DNA of 24,664 bases from JAJRRH01 sp047638815 (GTDB lineage: Bacteria > Bacteroidota > Bacteroidia > Flavobacteriales_D > JABDKJ01): positions 1 to 24,664 of the forward strand of contig JBLIMR010000043.1 of the NCBI GenBank assembly GCA_047638815.1, in the 5' to 3' direction. The notes under the pieces are model-generated. The model was given only the letters and a program-made list of their open reading frames with translations. It had not been told where the DNA came from and searched no databases. The translations under genes were made by a program, and so were the position numbers. Shown piece by piece: positions 8,259 to 15,622 of this stretch. Within the stretch, counting starts at the first letter, position 1. Each line of letters starts with the position of its first letter.

Positions 8259-8498
8259 ATGAATATGATCTCATTTCGAAAAATTGCTGGTTTAGTCCTA
8301 GCTCTATTGGTATTATTTCTAACAATCATCTCTGTTTTGTCAATATGGGGTTTGTTCGACCTAGATTTTAAAAGTATCGTTTCAAAATCAATTTATTCCT
8401 TATCAGTTATCTTTATTGGTACACTATTGCTACTCTTTATCTTTTCCGTACTGGTTAAGGGTGACGAAAGGAGTCGTCCTCCTTCAATAAATCCATAA
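8259..8498 (+). CDS. Small two-helix membrane protein, unknown function
   Basis: This 79-residue ORF (or 77 residues from the second ATG at 8265) encodes two hydrophobic segments, ~9-31 (AGLVLALLVLFLTIISVLSI) and ~44-67 (SIYSLSVIFIGTLLLLFIFS). A short polar loop (FDLDFKSIVSK) separates them, and the charged tail reads KGDERSRPP. The clean alternation of hydrophobic helices and charged ends is what a real small membrane protein looks like, and a perfect -7 box lies just upstream. I recognise no family. It lies divergent from the DUF819 gene and upstream of the OmpA-family gene. An overlapping 72-residue frame (8153-8371) has no such pattern. The coding call is moderately secure; function is unknown. 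Confidence 0.6.
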   Translation: MNMISFRKIAGLVLALLVLFLTIISVLSIWGLFDLDFKSIVSKSIYSLSVIFIGTLLLLFIFSVLVKGDERSRPPSINP

Positions 8499-8690
8499 CT
8501 GACTACTATACTGATAGTTCCTCGAGATGCAGCCATGAAATGAACAATTTATCTCATATGGCCTAGAACTCAATTATTAGCGAACAGGAAATAGATTATT
8601 CAGTCATTAAACTGGCTTTTTTAAGAACTTGAAACCTATTGATTTAACTTACGTATTAACTTGTTAGAGTGAAATCTGTAATACAAGCAT

Positions 8691-10601
8691 ATGATTAAAG
8701 CAATACAAATATTTATCGTGGTTTCTATGCTACTTCTTGGATCTTCCATGAAAGCACAAGTGGAATCTGGGAACATTGCTATGGCCGAGTTTGATTACGA
8801 ACTAGCCTTGGAATATTATTCGAATGCCCACGAAAACAATGTCCAGACACCCTATCTACTTCGAAAAATTGCCAAAACATACTATATGCTAGGAGATTTT
8901 TCAGAGTCGAAGAAGTGGTATAAAAAGTTGGTACATATTGATGCGACAAATCCAGAAGACATGTTATATCTCGCAGAGGGATACAAATATGATGGCGATT
9001 ATGAAAATGCCATGAAATACTATAAAAGATTCAACGCGAAGGTTCCTGGTGACAGAAGAGGTGTTTCACATACAATGGATGACAGTCTTTTCTTTTATTT
9101 GAAAGCGGATTCAATGTTCTTTGAAATAACACGATTATCGATGAACACACCTAAACCAGAATTTGGTTTGACTCCCTATAAGGATGGGACATTCTTATTT
9201 TCTGCCGCAGGAGTTGCTAATCCCGAGTTTTCAAGAAGAAATAATAAGGAAGTTGAAAACCCTTACTTGGATGTTTTTAAAGTAAATAAAACAGGTGAGT
9301 TTGAGTTGACAATTGTAGATTTTGTAGGGGGTTGGATTAACACGCCATATCATGATGGGCCAGTTTCATATTCTCCTAGTTATAATGAAATGTTCATCAC
9401 CAGAAATAACATTTTTGAAGATGAACCCGTCCGTGATTCACAGGGTAGAATTAACCTGAAAATCCTTTCCTCTTTTGAGCTGGGGGGCGAATGGTCTGAT
9501 CCATTAGATTTACCTTTTAATAATTCAGAATATTCATGTGCGCAGCCTGCTATTTCTGCCAATGGAAATATGCTGTACTTTACCTCAAACATGCCAAGTT
9601 CACTTGGAAAAACAGATATCTATTATTCTAAGCGAAATGATGAAGGCTGGAGCGAGCCTGTTAATCTAGGCTCAATTATAAACACTGAAGGTGATGAAGC
9701 ATTCCCATTTATCGATGACAAGGGAGATCTATACTTTGCATCGACCGGACATGCTGGTCTTGGTGGTTTCGACATGTTCAAATCAGAGTTCATAGAAGGT
9801 AAATGGACCACTCCTGTAAACTTAAAGTATCCAATAAATTCCCGCAAAGATGATATTTCAATCATGCCAGAGAATAGTGATCGTATTGGATATATTAGTT
9901 CCAATCGTGAAAGCTTGACAGGCGATGATGACATTTATTTCTACAAGAAAATTGCCGATTTTATTGCTAACATATACGTGCATGACAAATTTACTGGGAA
10001 GCCAGTAGATGCAGTTAACATTGTATTACTTGATACCGAGACCAAAGAATTGATTTTTGATGGCACGACTGATGAAGAAGGAAAGATTAATATTTCATTG
10101 ATGGAAGGCAAGGATTATGAAATTAGTTTTTCAAAACCGGGATGGTTTCTAGGTGCTCAAAATCTTAGCACAAAGGACAGAAACCCTGGCGTGATAAATG
10201 TCCATGAGTATATGGAGAAGATGGAAAGAGGGAAATCTTATGTCATCAACAATGTATATTTCGATTACAACAAATGGGATATCAGACCGGATGCAGCAGA
10301 GCAACTGGATAAGATTGTGAAAATATTAAATGACAACCCATCTCTTAAAATTGAACTTGCAGCCCATACAGATTGTCGTGGAAGTGCTGGTTATAATGAA
10401 AAGCTTTCGGACAAACGTGCTAAGTCTTCAGCTGCATATATTGTTTCACAAGGGATATTTGTGGATAGAATAACTGGCGTGGGATATGGTGAGAAAAAAC
10501 TGATCAACGAGTGTGAATGTGAAGGCAAACGAACCGTTCCTTGTACGGAAGATCAACATCAAGAAAATCGAAGAACGGAGTTTACCATCATCGATTTCTA
10601 A
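8691..10601 (+). CDS. OmpA-family envelope protein with TPR, PD40 propeller and CRD (PorE-like architecture)
   Basis: This 636-residue protein has a signal peptide (~1-22, ending MKAQ) with no lipobox. Domains in order: TPR-like helices (~25-120, with YELALEYY, YMLGDFSESKKWY and GDYENAMKYYKRF); WD40-like PD40 blades (~150-420, with LYFTSNMPSSLGKTDIYYS, LYFASTGHAGLGGFDMF and IGYISSNRESLTGDDDIYF); a carboxypeptidase-regulatory-like domain (~423-495); and an OmpA_C domain (~515-636). The OmpA part has the peptidoglycan-binding residues in HTDCRGS and LSDKRA and ends with the NRRTEF strand. The same domain order is known for PorE of the type IX secretion system, but several Bacteroidota OmpA paralogs share it. 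PorE identity is therefore possible, not shown. It should tether an outer-membrane complex to the cell wall. The gene is monocistronic, with a strong terminator downstream. Confidence 0.87.
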   Translation: MIKAIQIFIVVSMLLLGSSMKAQVESGNIAMAEFDYELALEYYSNAHENNVQTPYLLRKIAKTYYMLGDFSESKKWYKKLVHIDATNPEDMLYLAEGYKYDGDYENAMKYYKRFNAKVPGDRRGVSHTMDDSLFFYLKADSMFFEITRLSMNTPKPEFGLTPYKDGTFLFSAAGVANPEFSRRNNKEVENPYLDVFKVNKTGEFELTIVDFVGGWINTPYHDGPVSYSPSYNEMFITRNNIFEDEPVRDSQGRINLKILSSFELGGEWSDPLDLPFNNSEYSCAQPAISANGNMLYFTSNMPSSLGKTDIYYSKRNDEGWSEPVNLGSIINTEGDEAFPFIDDKGDLYFASTGHAGLGGFDMFKSEFIEGKWTTPVNLKYPINSRKDDISIMPENSDRIGYISSNRESLTGDDDIYFYKKIADFIANIYVHDKFTGKPVDAVNIVLLDTETKELIFDGTTDEEGKINISLMEGKDYEISFSKPGWFLGAQNLSTKDRNPGVINVHEYMEKMERGKSYVINNVYFDYNKWDIRPDAAEQLDKIVKILNDNPSLKIELAAHTDCRGSAGYNEKLSDKRAKSSAAYIVSQGIFVDRITGVGYGEKKLINECECEGKRTVPCTEDQHQENRRTEFTIIDF

Positions 10602-10672
10602 GTGTAAGAATTAAAGACTGGAAGATTTTAAGAAAGAAGAAATGTAGATCTGAAAAATATATAATTGTGAAT

Positions 10673-10704
10673 AAAAGGAGTTACTGAAAAGTAGTTCCTT
10701 TTTT
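10673..10704 (+). terminator. Rho-independent terminator of the OmpA-family gene
   Basis: A 13-bp stem pairs AAAAGGAGTTACT (10673-10685) with AGTAGTTCCTTTT (10690-10702), including two G-U wobbles. The loop is a GAAA tetraloop of the very stable GNRA class. The run of six T at 10699-10704 completes the terminator. It lies ~70 bases after the stop codon. On the minus strand the T run is interrupted, so it may act only weakly for amn. Confidence 0.85.
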
Positions 10705-10784
10705 GTTAAAAGCATATTCAACAGATAACTACCCCAGAGAAGATCTTATCATCTTAAATCTATTGGTCTTAACATCTAACAAAG

Positions 10785-11558
10785 TTATGAGTATCTCAAA
10801 TGTCTTACAGACTCACCTTTGTCCTTGATAACATTCAAAGAGGTAACTCCAATTCTAATATGAGTATCAACAAAGTTTGCAGTAATTTGTTTGTCACTTG
10901 CATCCGTTTTCACTCCTTCAGGTGTCATTGGCTGATCACTTATTAAAAGTAATGCGCCCACTGGTATTTTATTTGCAAATCCAACTGACAAAAGTGTTGC
11001 AGTCTCCATGTCAATAGCAAATGCACGTATCTTTCTTAGGTAGGCTTTAAATTCTAAATCGTGTTCCCACACCCTCCTATTGGTTGTGTATACAGTACCT
11101 GTCCAATAGTCCAATTTTTCATCTCTAATCGTTGATGATACGGCTCTTTGTAATGTGAAAGCCGGCAATGCTGGAACCTCAGGTGGAAAATAATCATTGG
11201 AAGTTCCCTCCCCTCTTATTCCCGCTAATGGCAGAACCATATCCCCAATTTTACTTTTGGATTTTAGACCTCCACATTTACCTAAAAATAAAACGGCTTT
11301 AGGTGATACTGCAGAAAGCAAATCCATAATCGTTGCTGCATTGGGACTTCCCATTCCAAAATTGATCATGGTAATGTCATTTGCCGTAGCACTATGCATG
11401 GCCTTACTATCTCCATCTACCGGCACATTATGCATTTCAGCAAAGCGTTCAACGTAGTTTTCGAAATTTGTAAGAAGAATATAGGACCCGAATTCATTTA
11501 ATTCTTTTCCTGTGTAACGTGGCAACCAATTGTTTACTATTTCTGCTTTATTATCCAT
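10785..11558 (-). CDS. amn: AMP nucleosidase, short Bacteroidota type
   Basis: The 257-residue product belongs to the purine nucleoside phosphorylase/MTA nucleosidase superfamily. Visible motifs are NFGMGSPNAA (~66-75, phosphate/ribose side), VLFLGKCGGLKSKSKIGDMVLP (~89-110, described here in two parts: the Gly-rich strand and the GDMV strand), DMETATLLSVGF (~183-194, ribose-binding Met-Glu) and LLISD (~204-208, catalytic Asp on the purine). Family knowledge: the enzyme splits AMP into adenine and ribose 5-phosphate in the cytoplasm and helps set the adenylate pool. The length fits the short Bacteroidota form, which lacks the long N-terminal domain of E. coli Amn. It is divergent from the Nudix gene. 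A perfect -7 box (11575-11582, minus strand) sits 16 bases upstream, giving a short leader. Confidence 0.82.
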   Translation of the reverse strand: MDNKAEIVNNWLPRYTGKELNEFGSYILLTNFENYVERFAEMHNVPVDGDSKAMHSATANDITMINFGMGSPNAATIMDLLSAVSPKAVLFLGKCGGLKSKSKIGDMVLPLAGIRGEGTSNDYFPPEVPALPAFTLQRAVSSTIRDEKLDYWTGTVYTTNRRVWEHDLEFKAYLRKIRAFAIDMETATLLSVGFANKIPVGALLLISDQPMTPEGVKTDASDKQITANFVDTHIRIGVTSLNVIKDKGESVRHLRYS

Positions 11559-11574
11559 ATATCTTTTTACCTGA

Positions 11575-11582
11575 CAAAGTTA
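11575..11582 (-). promoter_or_regulatory. -7 promoter element for amn
   Basis: On the minus strand these bases read TAACTTTG, a perfect TAnnTTTG match, 16 bases upstream of the amn start codon. The predicted leader is about 10-12 bases. No clear -33 element is seen. Confidence 0.45.
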
Positions 11583-11621
11583 CTGTAAAATTCAATGCTC
11601 GAATAGCCTAAAAATTTGACA

Positions 11622-11629
11622 TAACTTTG
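11622..11629 (+). promoter_or_regulatory. -7 promoter element for the Nudix gene
   Basis: TAACTTTG is identical to the opposing amn box and lies only 11 bases before the ATG at 11641. The transcript would have a leader of about 6-8 bases, close to leaderless. No clear -33 element is seen. Confidence 0.45.
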
Positions 11630-11640
11630 ATGCACATTTT

Positions 11641-12285
11641 ATGGCAGATAAAAAGAAACTAAATAGAGAAATATTACTCACTCTAAACAAGGCTAAATTG
11701 CTTGGTGTTGAAGCACATGCAAAGGTCATGTCATATAAACGAGAATCTGTAGAACAGGGCTTGAAAAGAACTCCTGCACCAAAAGAAAGTGCGGTATTAT
11801 GCCTACTCTATGAACTTAAATCAGATTGGCACCTGGTACTCATGAAACGGAATGTTTACGAAGGAACTCATTCTGGACAAATTAGCCTACCCGGAGGTAA
11901 AAAAGAAGCAAAGGACAAAAATTTACTTGAGACCGCATTAAGAGAATGTGAAGAGGAAATAGGAGTTTCTAAGAATCAACTCGAAATTTTAACGCCACTT
12001 ACTTCACTGTTTATTCCGCCAAGTAATTTCATTGTACAACCTTTTGTTGCCATTGCTAATAATCCAATTTCATTCACACCAGACCCTCGTGAAGTCGACC
12101 TCTTGCTGCAAATGCCTTTAGATTTTTTAACCAATGAAAACTCCTTAATAGATACAAAGGTAAAACTGAGTGGAACAAACAATCATATTATCAAGGTCAA
12201 AGCTTTTGACTTCGAGAATGAAATAATTTGGGGTGCTACTGCAATGATTTTAGTAGAGTTGGCGGTAATGATTCGTAATTTATAA
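11641..12285 (+). CDS. Nudix hydrolase, CoA pyrophosphatase (NudL-like)
   Basis: The 214-residue product has the CoA-pyrophosphatase version of the Nudix fold: LVLMKRNVYEGTHSGQISLP (~66-84) corresponds to the family's upstream signature before LPGG. The Nudix helix follows as RECEEEIGV (~101-109), whose Glu cluster binds Mg2+. As in E. coli NudL, the spacing between GG and RE is not the classic Nudix spacing, which favours the CoA branch. Expected reaction: hydrolysis of CoA or its derivatives to 4'-phosphopantetheine and 3',5'-ADP, in the cytoplasm. It faces fabI tail to tail: its stop codon ends at 12285 and the fabI stop starts at 12286, so there is no room for a separate terminator. It is divergent from amn across 82 bases. 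Confidence 0.82.
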   Translation: MADKKKLNREILLTLNKAKLLGVEAHAKVMSYKRESVEQGLKRTPAPKESAVLCLLYELKSDWHLVLMKRNVYEGTHSGQISLPGGKKEAKDKNLLETALRECEEEIGVSKNQLEILTPLTSLFIPPSNFIVQPFVAIANNPISFTPDPREVDLLLQMPLDFLTNENSLIDTKVKLSGTNNHIIKVKAFDFENEIIWGATAMILVELAVMIRNL

Positions 12286-13101
12286 TTAGTCTACCGCAAT
12301 TCCATCCATCACCTCCTGGCTCACACCGGTGAATGAATATCCACCATCATGAAATAAGTTCTGCATGGTTACAAACTTGGTCATATCACTGAACATCGTT
12401 ACACAATAATTTGCGCAATCCTCAGCTGTTGCATTTCCCAAGGGACTCATTTTATCTGCGTAAGAAACGAATTGATCAAATCCTTTTACACCGCTTCCTG
12501 CAGTCGTCATTGTTGGTGACTGAGAAATGGTGTTAACTCTTACATTATTCTTTACGCCATAGTGATATCCAAAGCTTCTAGCAATTGATTCTAACAATGA
12601 CTTTGCATCCGCCATATCATTATAATCAGGGAATACTCTTTGCGCAGCGATATATGTCAATGCCACCACTGAACCCCAATCTGATAATGCATCTTGCTCA
12701 TATGCATGTTGAAGTACTCGATGCAATGACATACCAGAAATATCCAATGTCTTGTGATAGAAATCGTGATTTAAGGCTGTATAATGTTTGCCTTTTCTAA
12801 CATTTGGAGACATGCCAATCGAATGCAATACAAAATCAATTTTTCCCCCGAAATGTTCTACTGATTTTTCAAAAAGATTTTTCAAATCCTCATCACTGGT
12901 CGCATCAGCAGGAATGATAGGAGCGTTAAGCTTCTCTCCTAATTCGTTTATTGCTCCCATACGCATGGCAATAGGTGCATTTGTTAAAACAATCTCTGCG
13001 CCCTGTTCAACCGCCTTTTCTGCCACTTTCCATGCTATAGACATCTCGTTAAGTGCTCCGAAAATGATTCCTTTTTTTCCTTTAAGTAATTCCTTGGCCA
13101 T
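12286..13101 (-). CDS. fabI: Enoyl-[acyl-carrier-protein] reductase (NADH)
   Basis: The 271-residue product is a short-chain dehydrogenase of the FabI type. The early GIIFGALNEMSIAWKVA (~11-27) replaces the usual TGxxxGxG with the FabI-style Gly-Ala-x-x-x-x-Ser-Ile-Ala loop. VLHSIGMSP (~91-99) follows the fourth strand. The active site is seen as Y150, Y160 and K167 (Y-x6-K), lining up with E. coli Y146, Y156 and K163. The SQSPTMTTAGSGVKGF region (~203-218) matches the substrate-binding loop. It performs the last reduction of each fatty-acid elongation cycle. No start site other than MAKELLKG fits. The gene lies 177 bases downstream of the ABC ATPase gene on the same strand, separated by short repeats, so it probably has its own promoter; I found only a poor -7 match. 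Confidence 0.92.
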   Translation of the reverse strand: MAKELLKGKKGIIFGALNEMSIAWKVAEKAVEQGAEIVLTNAPIAMRMGAINELGEKLNAPIIPADATSDEDLKNLFEKSVEHFGGKIDFVLHSIGMSPNVRKGKHYTALNHDFYHKTLDISGMSLHRVLQHAYEQDALSDWGSVVALTYIAAQRVFPDYNDMADAKSLLESIARSFGYHYGVKNNVRVNTISQSPTMTTAGSGVKGFDQFVSYADKMSPLGNATAEDCANYCVTMFSDMTKFVTMQNLFHDGGYSFTGVSQEVMDGIAVD

Positions 13102-13141
13102 CTTTATTCTTTGTTTGATTTCAAGGGATGAAGATAGATAT

Positions 13142-13155
13142 TAATTGATAATTGA
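13142..13155 (+). repeat. Short intergenic repeat, copy 1
   Basis: TAATTGATAATTGA, identical to copy 2 at 13174-13187. It lies between fabI and the ABC ATPase gene. Confidence 0.6.
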
Positions 13156-13173
13156 GTTGTTCGCTTCTCTCAC

Positions 13174-13187
13174 TAATTGATAATTGA
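13174..13187 (+). repeat. Short intergenic repeat, copy 2, with internal palindrome
   Basis: TAATTGATAATTGA again, 32 bases after copy 1. It extends into CAATTA (13188-13193), which can pair with the TAATTG at 13174-13179 to form a 6-bp stem with an 8-base loop. Confidence 0.6.
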
Positions 13188-13261
13188 CAATTAAGTTCCC
13201 TTAGAGTGATGATTTCCATATAAGTGATCAAATCTATCTACATCATTAATCAGTCCACTTA

Positions 13262-13278
13262 TTATCAATTTTCAATTA
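13262..13278 (-). repeat. Inverted copy of the short intergenic repeat
   Basis: On the minus strand this reads TAATTGAAAATTGATAA, matching 13 of 14 bases of the repeat in opposite orientation. It abuts the stop codon of the ABC ATPase gene. With copy 1 it brackets the gap like imperfect terminal inverted repeats. Confidence 0.5.
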
Positions 13279-14052
13279 CTAAATTGGTTGAAACCCAATA
13301 ATAGACTGAACAAGTTGATACCCTTCTTTTCCAAAGGCCTTCTCTACTTGTCCATTGTTGATCAACTCCATTGGTTTACCTCTATGCAAATGATTATTTT
13401 CATCAATGAGCCAAATTTGATCCGCATAAATAAATGTAGATCCTATATCATGACTACTGAATAGAATTGCTTTATGATTCTCTACGCATTGACTTTTCAA
13501 TAAATCCAAAATTTCAAGGCTAGCTACGGGATCAATAAATGCGGTTGGCTCATCCATTAATATCAAGGAAGTGTCTTGTGCTAGCGAACGTGCAATAATG
13601 GTCTTTTGCCTTTCACCATCACTCAGTTCGAATAAGTATTTACTTTTCATATGAGAAATCTGCATGTCCTTTAATACACCTTCAACCTTACTGATGTTTT
13701 TATCATCCAATTTTCCACTCCAATTCGTGTATGGATACCTTCCGAGAGCAACGAATTCCTCCACCGTCATATACCCCAAGTCAGGTAAAAAAGTACGCAC
13801 TATACTTAGCGCTTTACTCTTCTCTTGAATATCAATCTGAGCAGCTTCCTTCCCTCCTATTCTAATACTACCTGCGGCAATACTTGTCTGATTTGCAATA
13901 GCATTAATCAGTGTACTTTTTCCAGATCCATTTTTCCCAATAAGTGCTGTCAATTGTCCTTTTTTCAGACTTGCGTTCACTGATTTGAGCACATAGCTTT
14001 CACCTTGATCATAGGATAAATCCAAATTCGATATGTCTAGAAAGCTACTCAT
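13279..14052 (-). CDS. ABC transporter ATPase, iron-siderophore/heme/cobalamin type
   Basis: The 257-residue ATPase has Walker A GKNGSGKST (39-47), the signature LSDGERQKT (143-151; Asp in place of the usual second Gly-type residue, common in FecE/BtuD relatives), Walker B LILMDEPTAF (163-172) and the switch-loop His in FSSHDIGS. These place it in the FecE/HmuV/BtuD family, the energy-coupling subunit of a type II importer. Its start codon overlaps the stop of the FecCD permease gene (ATGA, 14049-14052), so the two are translationally coupled. The importer would take up an iron chelate, heme or cobalamin; which one cannot be decided here. The binding protein is not in this operon, but one of the matching family is encoded ~2.2 kb away at 16245-17363. 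Confidence 0.9.
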   Translation of the reverse strand: MSSFLDISNLDLSYDQGESYVLKSVNASLKKGQLTALIGKNGSGKSTLINAIANQTSIAAGSIRIGGKEAAQIDIQEKSKALSIVRTFLPDLGYMTVEEFVALGRYPYTNWSGKLDDKNISKVEGVLKDMQISHMKSKYLFELSDGERQKTIIARSLAQDTSLILMDEPTAFIDPVASLEILDLLKSQCVENHKAILFSSHDIGSTFIYADQIWLIDENNHLHRGKPMELINNGQVEKAFGKEGYQLVQSIIGFQPI

Positions 14053-15065
14053 AATCTCATTTTCCTCTGTTTGAATACAAGATAAATAACCATAGGTGCT
14101 CCAATCAAACTAGTCACCGAATTGATAGGCAATCTGAATGGTAATCCTGGCAATTTGCTGATCAATAAACACAACAAAGCCGTGCCAGCACCTAGTAATA
14201 AACTCCCCGGAATGAGGACCGAATGTTTTGCTGACTTGAAAATCATTCTTGCCATGTGGGGTACAGCCAAACCTAAGAACGCAACAGGTCCAGCAAAAGC
14301 TGTAACAATTCCGGTGAGTAGACCAGCCAAAAGAATAATAATCATTCTCCACTTTTTCACATCCATACCCATGGAAGTAGCGTATTCTTCTCCAAGTAAA
14401 TATGCATCCAGTGGTTTAGAAATAAAGAAGGAAAGAAATAATAAAAGAGAAATTGCAATGGCAATAAAAAAAAGTTGATCCCATGTAACAGAAGAGAATG
14501 AACCCATACCCCAAAAGACAAATTTCTGTAATGAAATTCGCTCAGCAAATATCTCAAGACTGCCAACAACCGCAGATGCAAAATATCCAACCATGAGCCC
14601 AATCAATAATAGCGATGTGTTGTCCTTAACAACTTTGGCAATGGATATTATCAACACGAGAACAACTCCAGTCCCTAGAGCAGAAGCCAACACTTGTATC
14701 GCGGTTGCTCCTAAGCTACCCGTAAGATTAGCAAAAACACCAGTCATCATTGCTAAAGCAACCCCTAACCCTGCACCAGAACTCAAACCAAGTACGGAAG
14801 GTCCAGCCAAGGGATTTCTAAAAAAGGTTTGCATCAAAAGTCCACTTAATGATAGTGCCATACCCACCAAGATAGCCATGATAACCTCTGGTATTCTGAG
14901 CTGCCATATTATGTTGAAATTGGTGCTGGTTTTGTCTCCACCAAGCAAAGTTTTAACCACATCACCCAGACTGATATATGATGAACCAGCCGCAATATTT
15001 AAAATTACAGCAAGTGCAATCAGCACGAATAATAAAAGATATAATAAGCGATTACTTTTTGTCAT
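14049..15065 (-). CDS. ABC transporter permease, FecCD family
   Basis: The 338-residue membrane protein has the length and about ten helices typical of FecCD/BtuC permeases. Family hallmarks are GLLMQTFFRNPLAGPSVLGL (~79-98) followed by the Gly-rich SSGAGLGVAL, and FLGLAVPHMARMI near ~270-282 (the coupling-helix region that contacts the ATPase). As a homodimer it would form the inner-membrane channel of a metal-chelate or cobalamin importer with the ATPase at 13279. It lies 11 bases downstream of the GNAT gene and overlaps the ATPase gene by four bases, so a three-gene operon is likely. No TonB-dependent receptor is in the window. Confidence 0.92.
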   Translation of the reverse strand: MTKSNRLLYLLLFVLIALAVILNIAAGSSYISLGDVVKTLLGGDKTSTNFNIIWQLRIPEVIMAILVGMALSLSGLLMQTFFRNPLAGPSVLGLSSGAGLGVALAMMTGVFANLTGSLGATAIQVLASALGTGVVLVLIISIAKVVKDNTSLLLIGLMVGYFASAVVGSLEIFAERISLQKFVFWGMGSFSSVTWDQLFFIAIAISLLLFLSFFISKPLDAYLLGEEYATSMGMDVKKWRMIIILLAGLLTGIVTAFAGPVAFLGLAVPHMARMIFKSAKHSVLIPGSLLLGAGTALLCLLISKLPGLPFRLPINSVTSLIGAPMVIYLVFKQRKMRL

Positions 15066-15076
15066 CTATGGCAGCA

Positions 15077-15529
15077 TTAAAGATGTTTCTTCATTCCTGC
15101 ATGACTTGCAACAAAGCCAAGGTTTTCATAAAAAACTATACTCTCTGGTCTCTGCTTATCCGTTGTTAACTGAATCACATGAGCCTTTTCTTCAATGGCT
15201 TTATCTATAGCCCATTGTATCATTTTTTTGCCCAAGCCTTCCCCTCTATTTTCCTTATGAATTCTTACCCCCTCCACCTGCGCTCTCACTCCACCTTGAT
15301 ATGTCAAGTATGGGATAAGCGTCAACTGGCACGTGCCTATGACTCGACCATCCATAGATTCAACGACCATCAACCATTGATTAGAATCTTTAAGTATTCT
15401 ATCCAACGCATTATGATAAGATCGAGGCAATGGAGAAATATAATTTTCTCTTTTAGCGCCAAGTTTATCATCAGCGAGCATGGCGATAATTTGGTCTAGA
15501 TCTTTTTCCTGTGCTCGTCTGATGTTCAT
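15077..15529 (-). CDS. GNAT-family N-acetyltransferase
   Basis: I chose the ATG at 15529 (149 residues, starting MNIRRAQEKDLDQII) because GNAT domains begin at this strand. A longer frame starting at 15580 adds 17 residues that look like untranslated DNA. The acetyl-CoA loop is RGEGLGKKM (motif A, R/QxxGxG/A), preceded by the strand VEGVRIHKE. The C-terminal part VIQLTTDKQRPESIVFYENL ends in GFVASHAGMKKH, the usual motif B region with the Tyr general acid. It would transfer an acetyl group to a small amine; the acceptor is unknown. It is the first gene of the permease/ATPase operon, so a link to the transported compound is possible but unproven. Confidence 0.82.
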   Translation of the reverse strand: MNIRRAQEKDLDQIIAMLADDKLGAKRENYISPLPRSYHNALDRILKDSNQWLMVVESMDGRVIGTCQLTLIPYLTYQGGVRAQVEGVRIHKENRGEGLGKKMIQWAIDKAIEEKAHVIQLTTDKQRPESIVFYENLGFVASHAGMKKHL

Positions 15530-15622
15530 TCTGTGAATAGGTCTTTGTAATGCGAAGTTATGCAAAGGAATAATTACCAAATGCTAAATCCAATATAAAA
15601 TGCATCAACCCGTTAGTAAATC

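Noticed and set aside
8153..8371. 72-residue plus-strand frame overlapping the small membrane protein gene
   Set aside because: It has no hydrophobic pattern, domain or promoter support and overlaps, in another frame, the frame with clear membrane helices.
8639..8663. Promoter for the OmpA-family gene (TTG and TAACTTG)
   Set aside because: The spacer is 15 bases and the -7 box has mismatches; not good enough to list.
13142..13278. Repeats as a CRISPR array
   Set aside because: The units are only 14 bases, AT-rich and in mixed orientation, without regular spacers or cas genes.
15530..15580. Upstream extension of the GNAT gene by 17 codons
   Set aside because: The added residues fit no GNAT strand, and the internal ATG at 15529 begins exactly at the domain.
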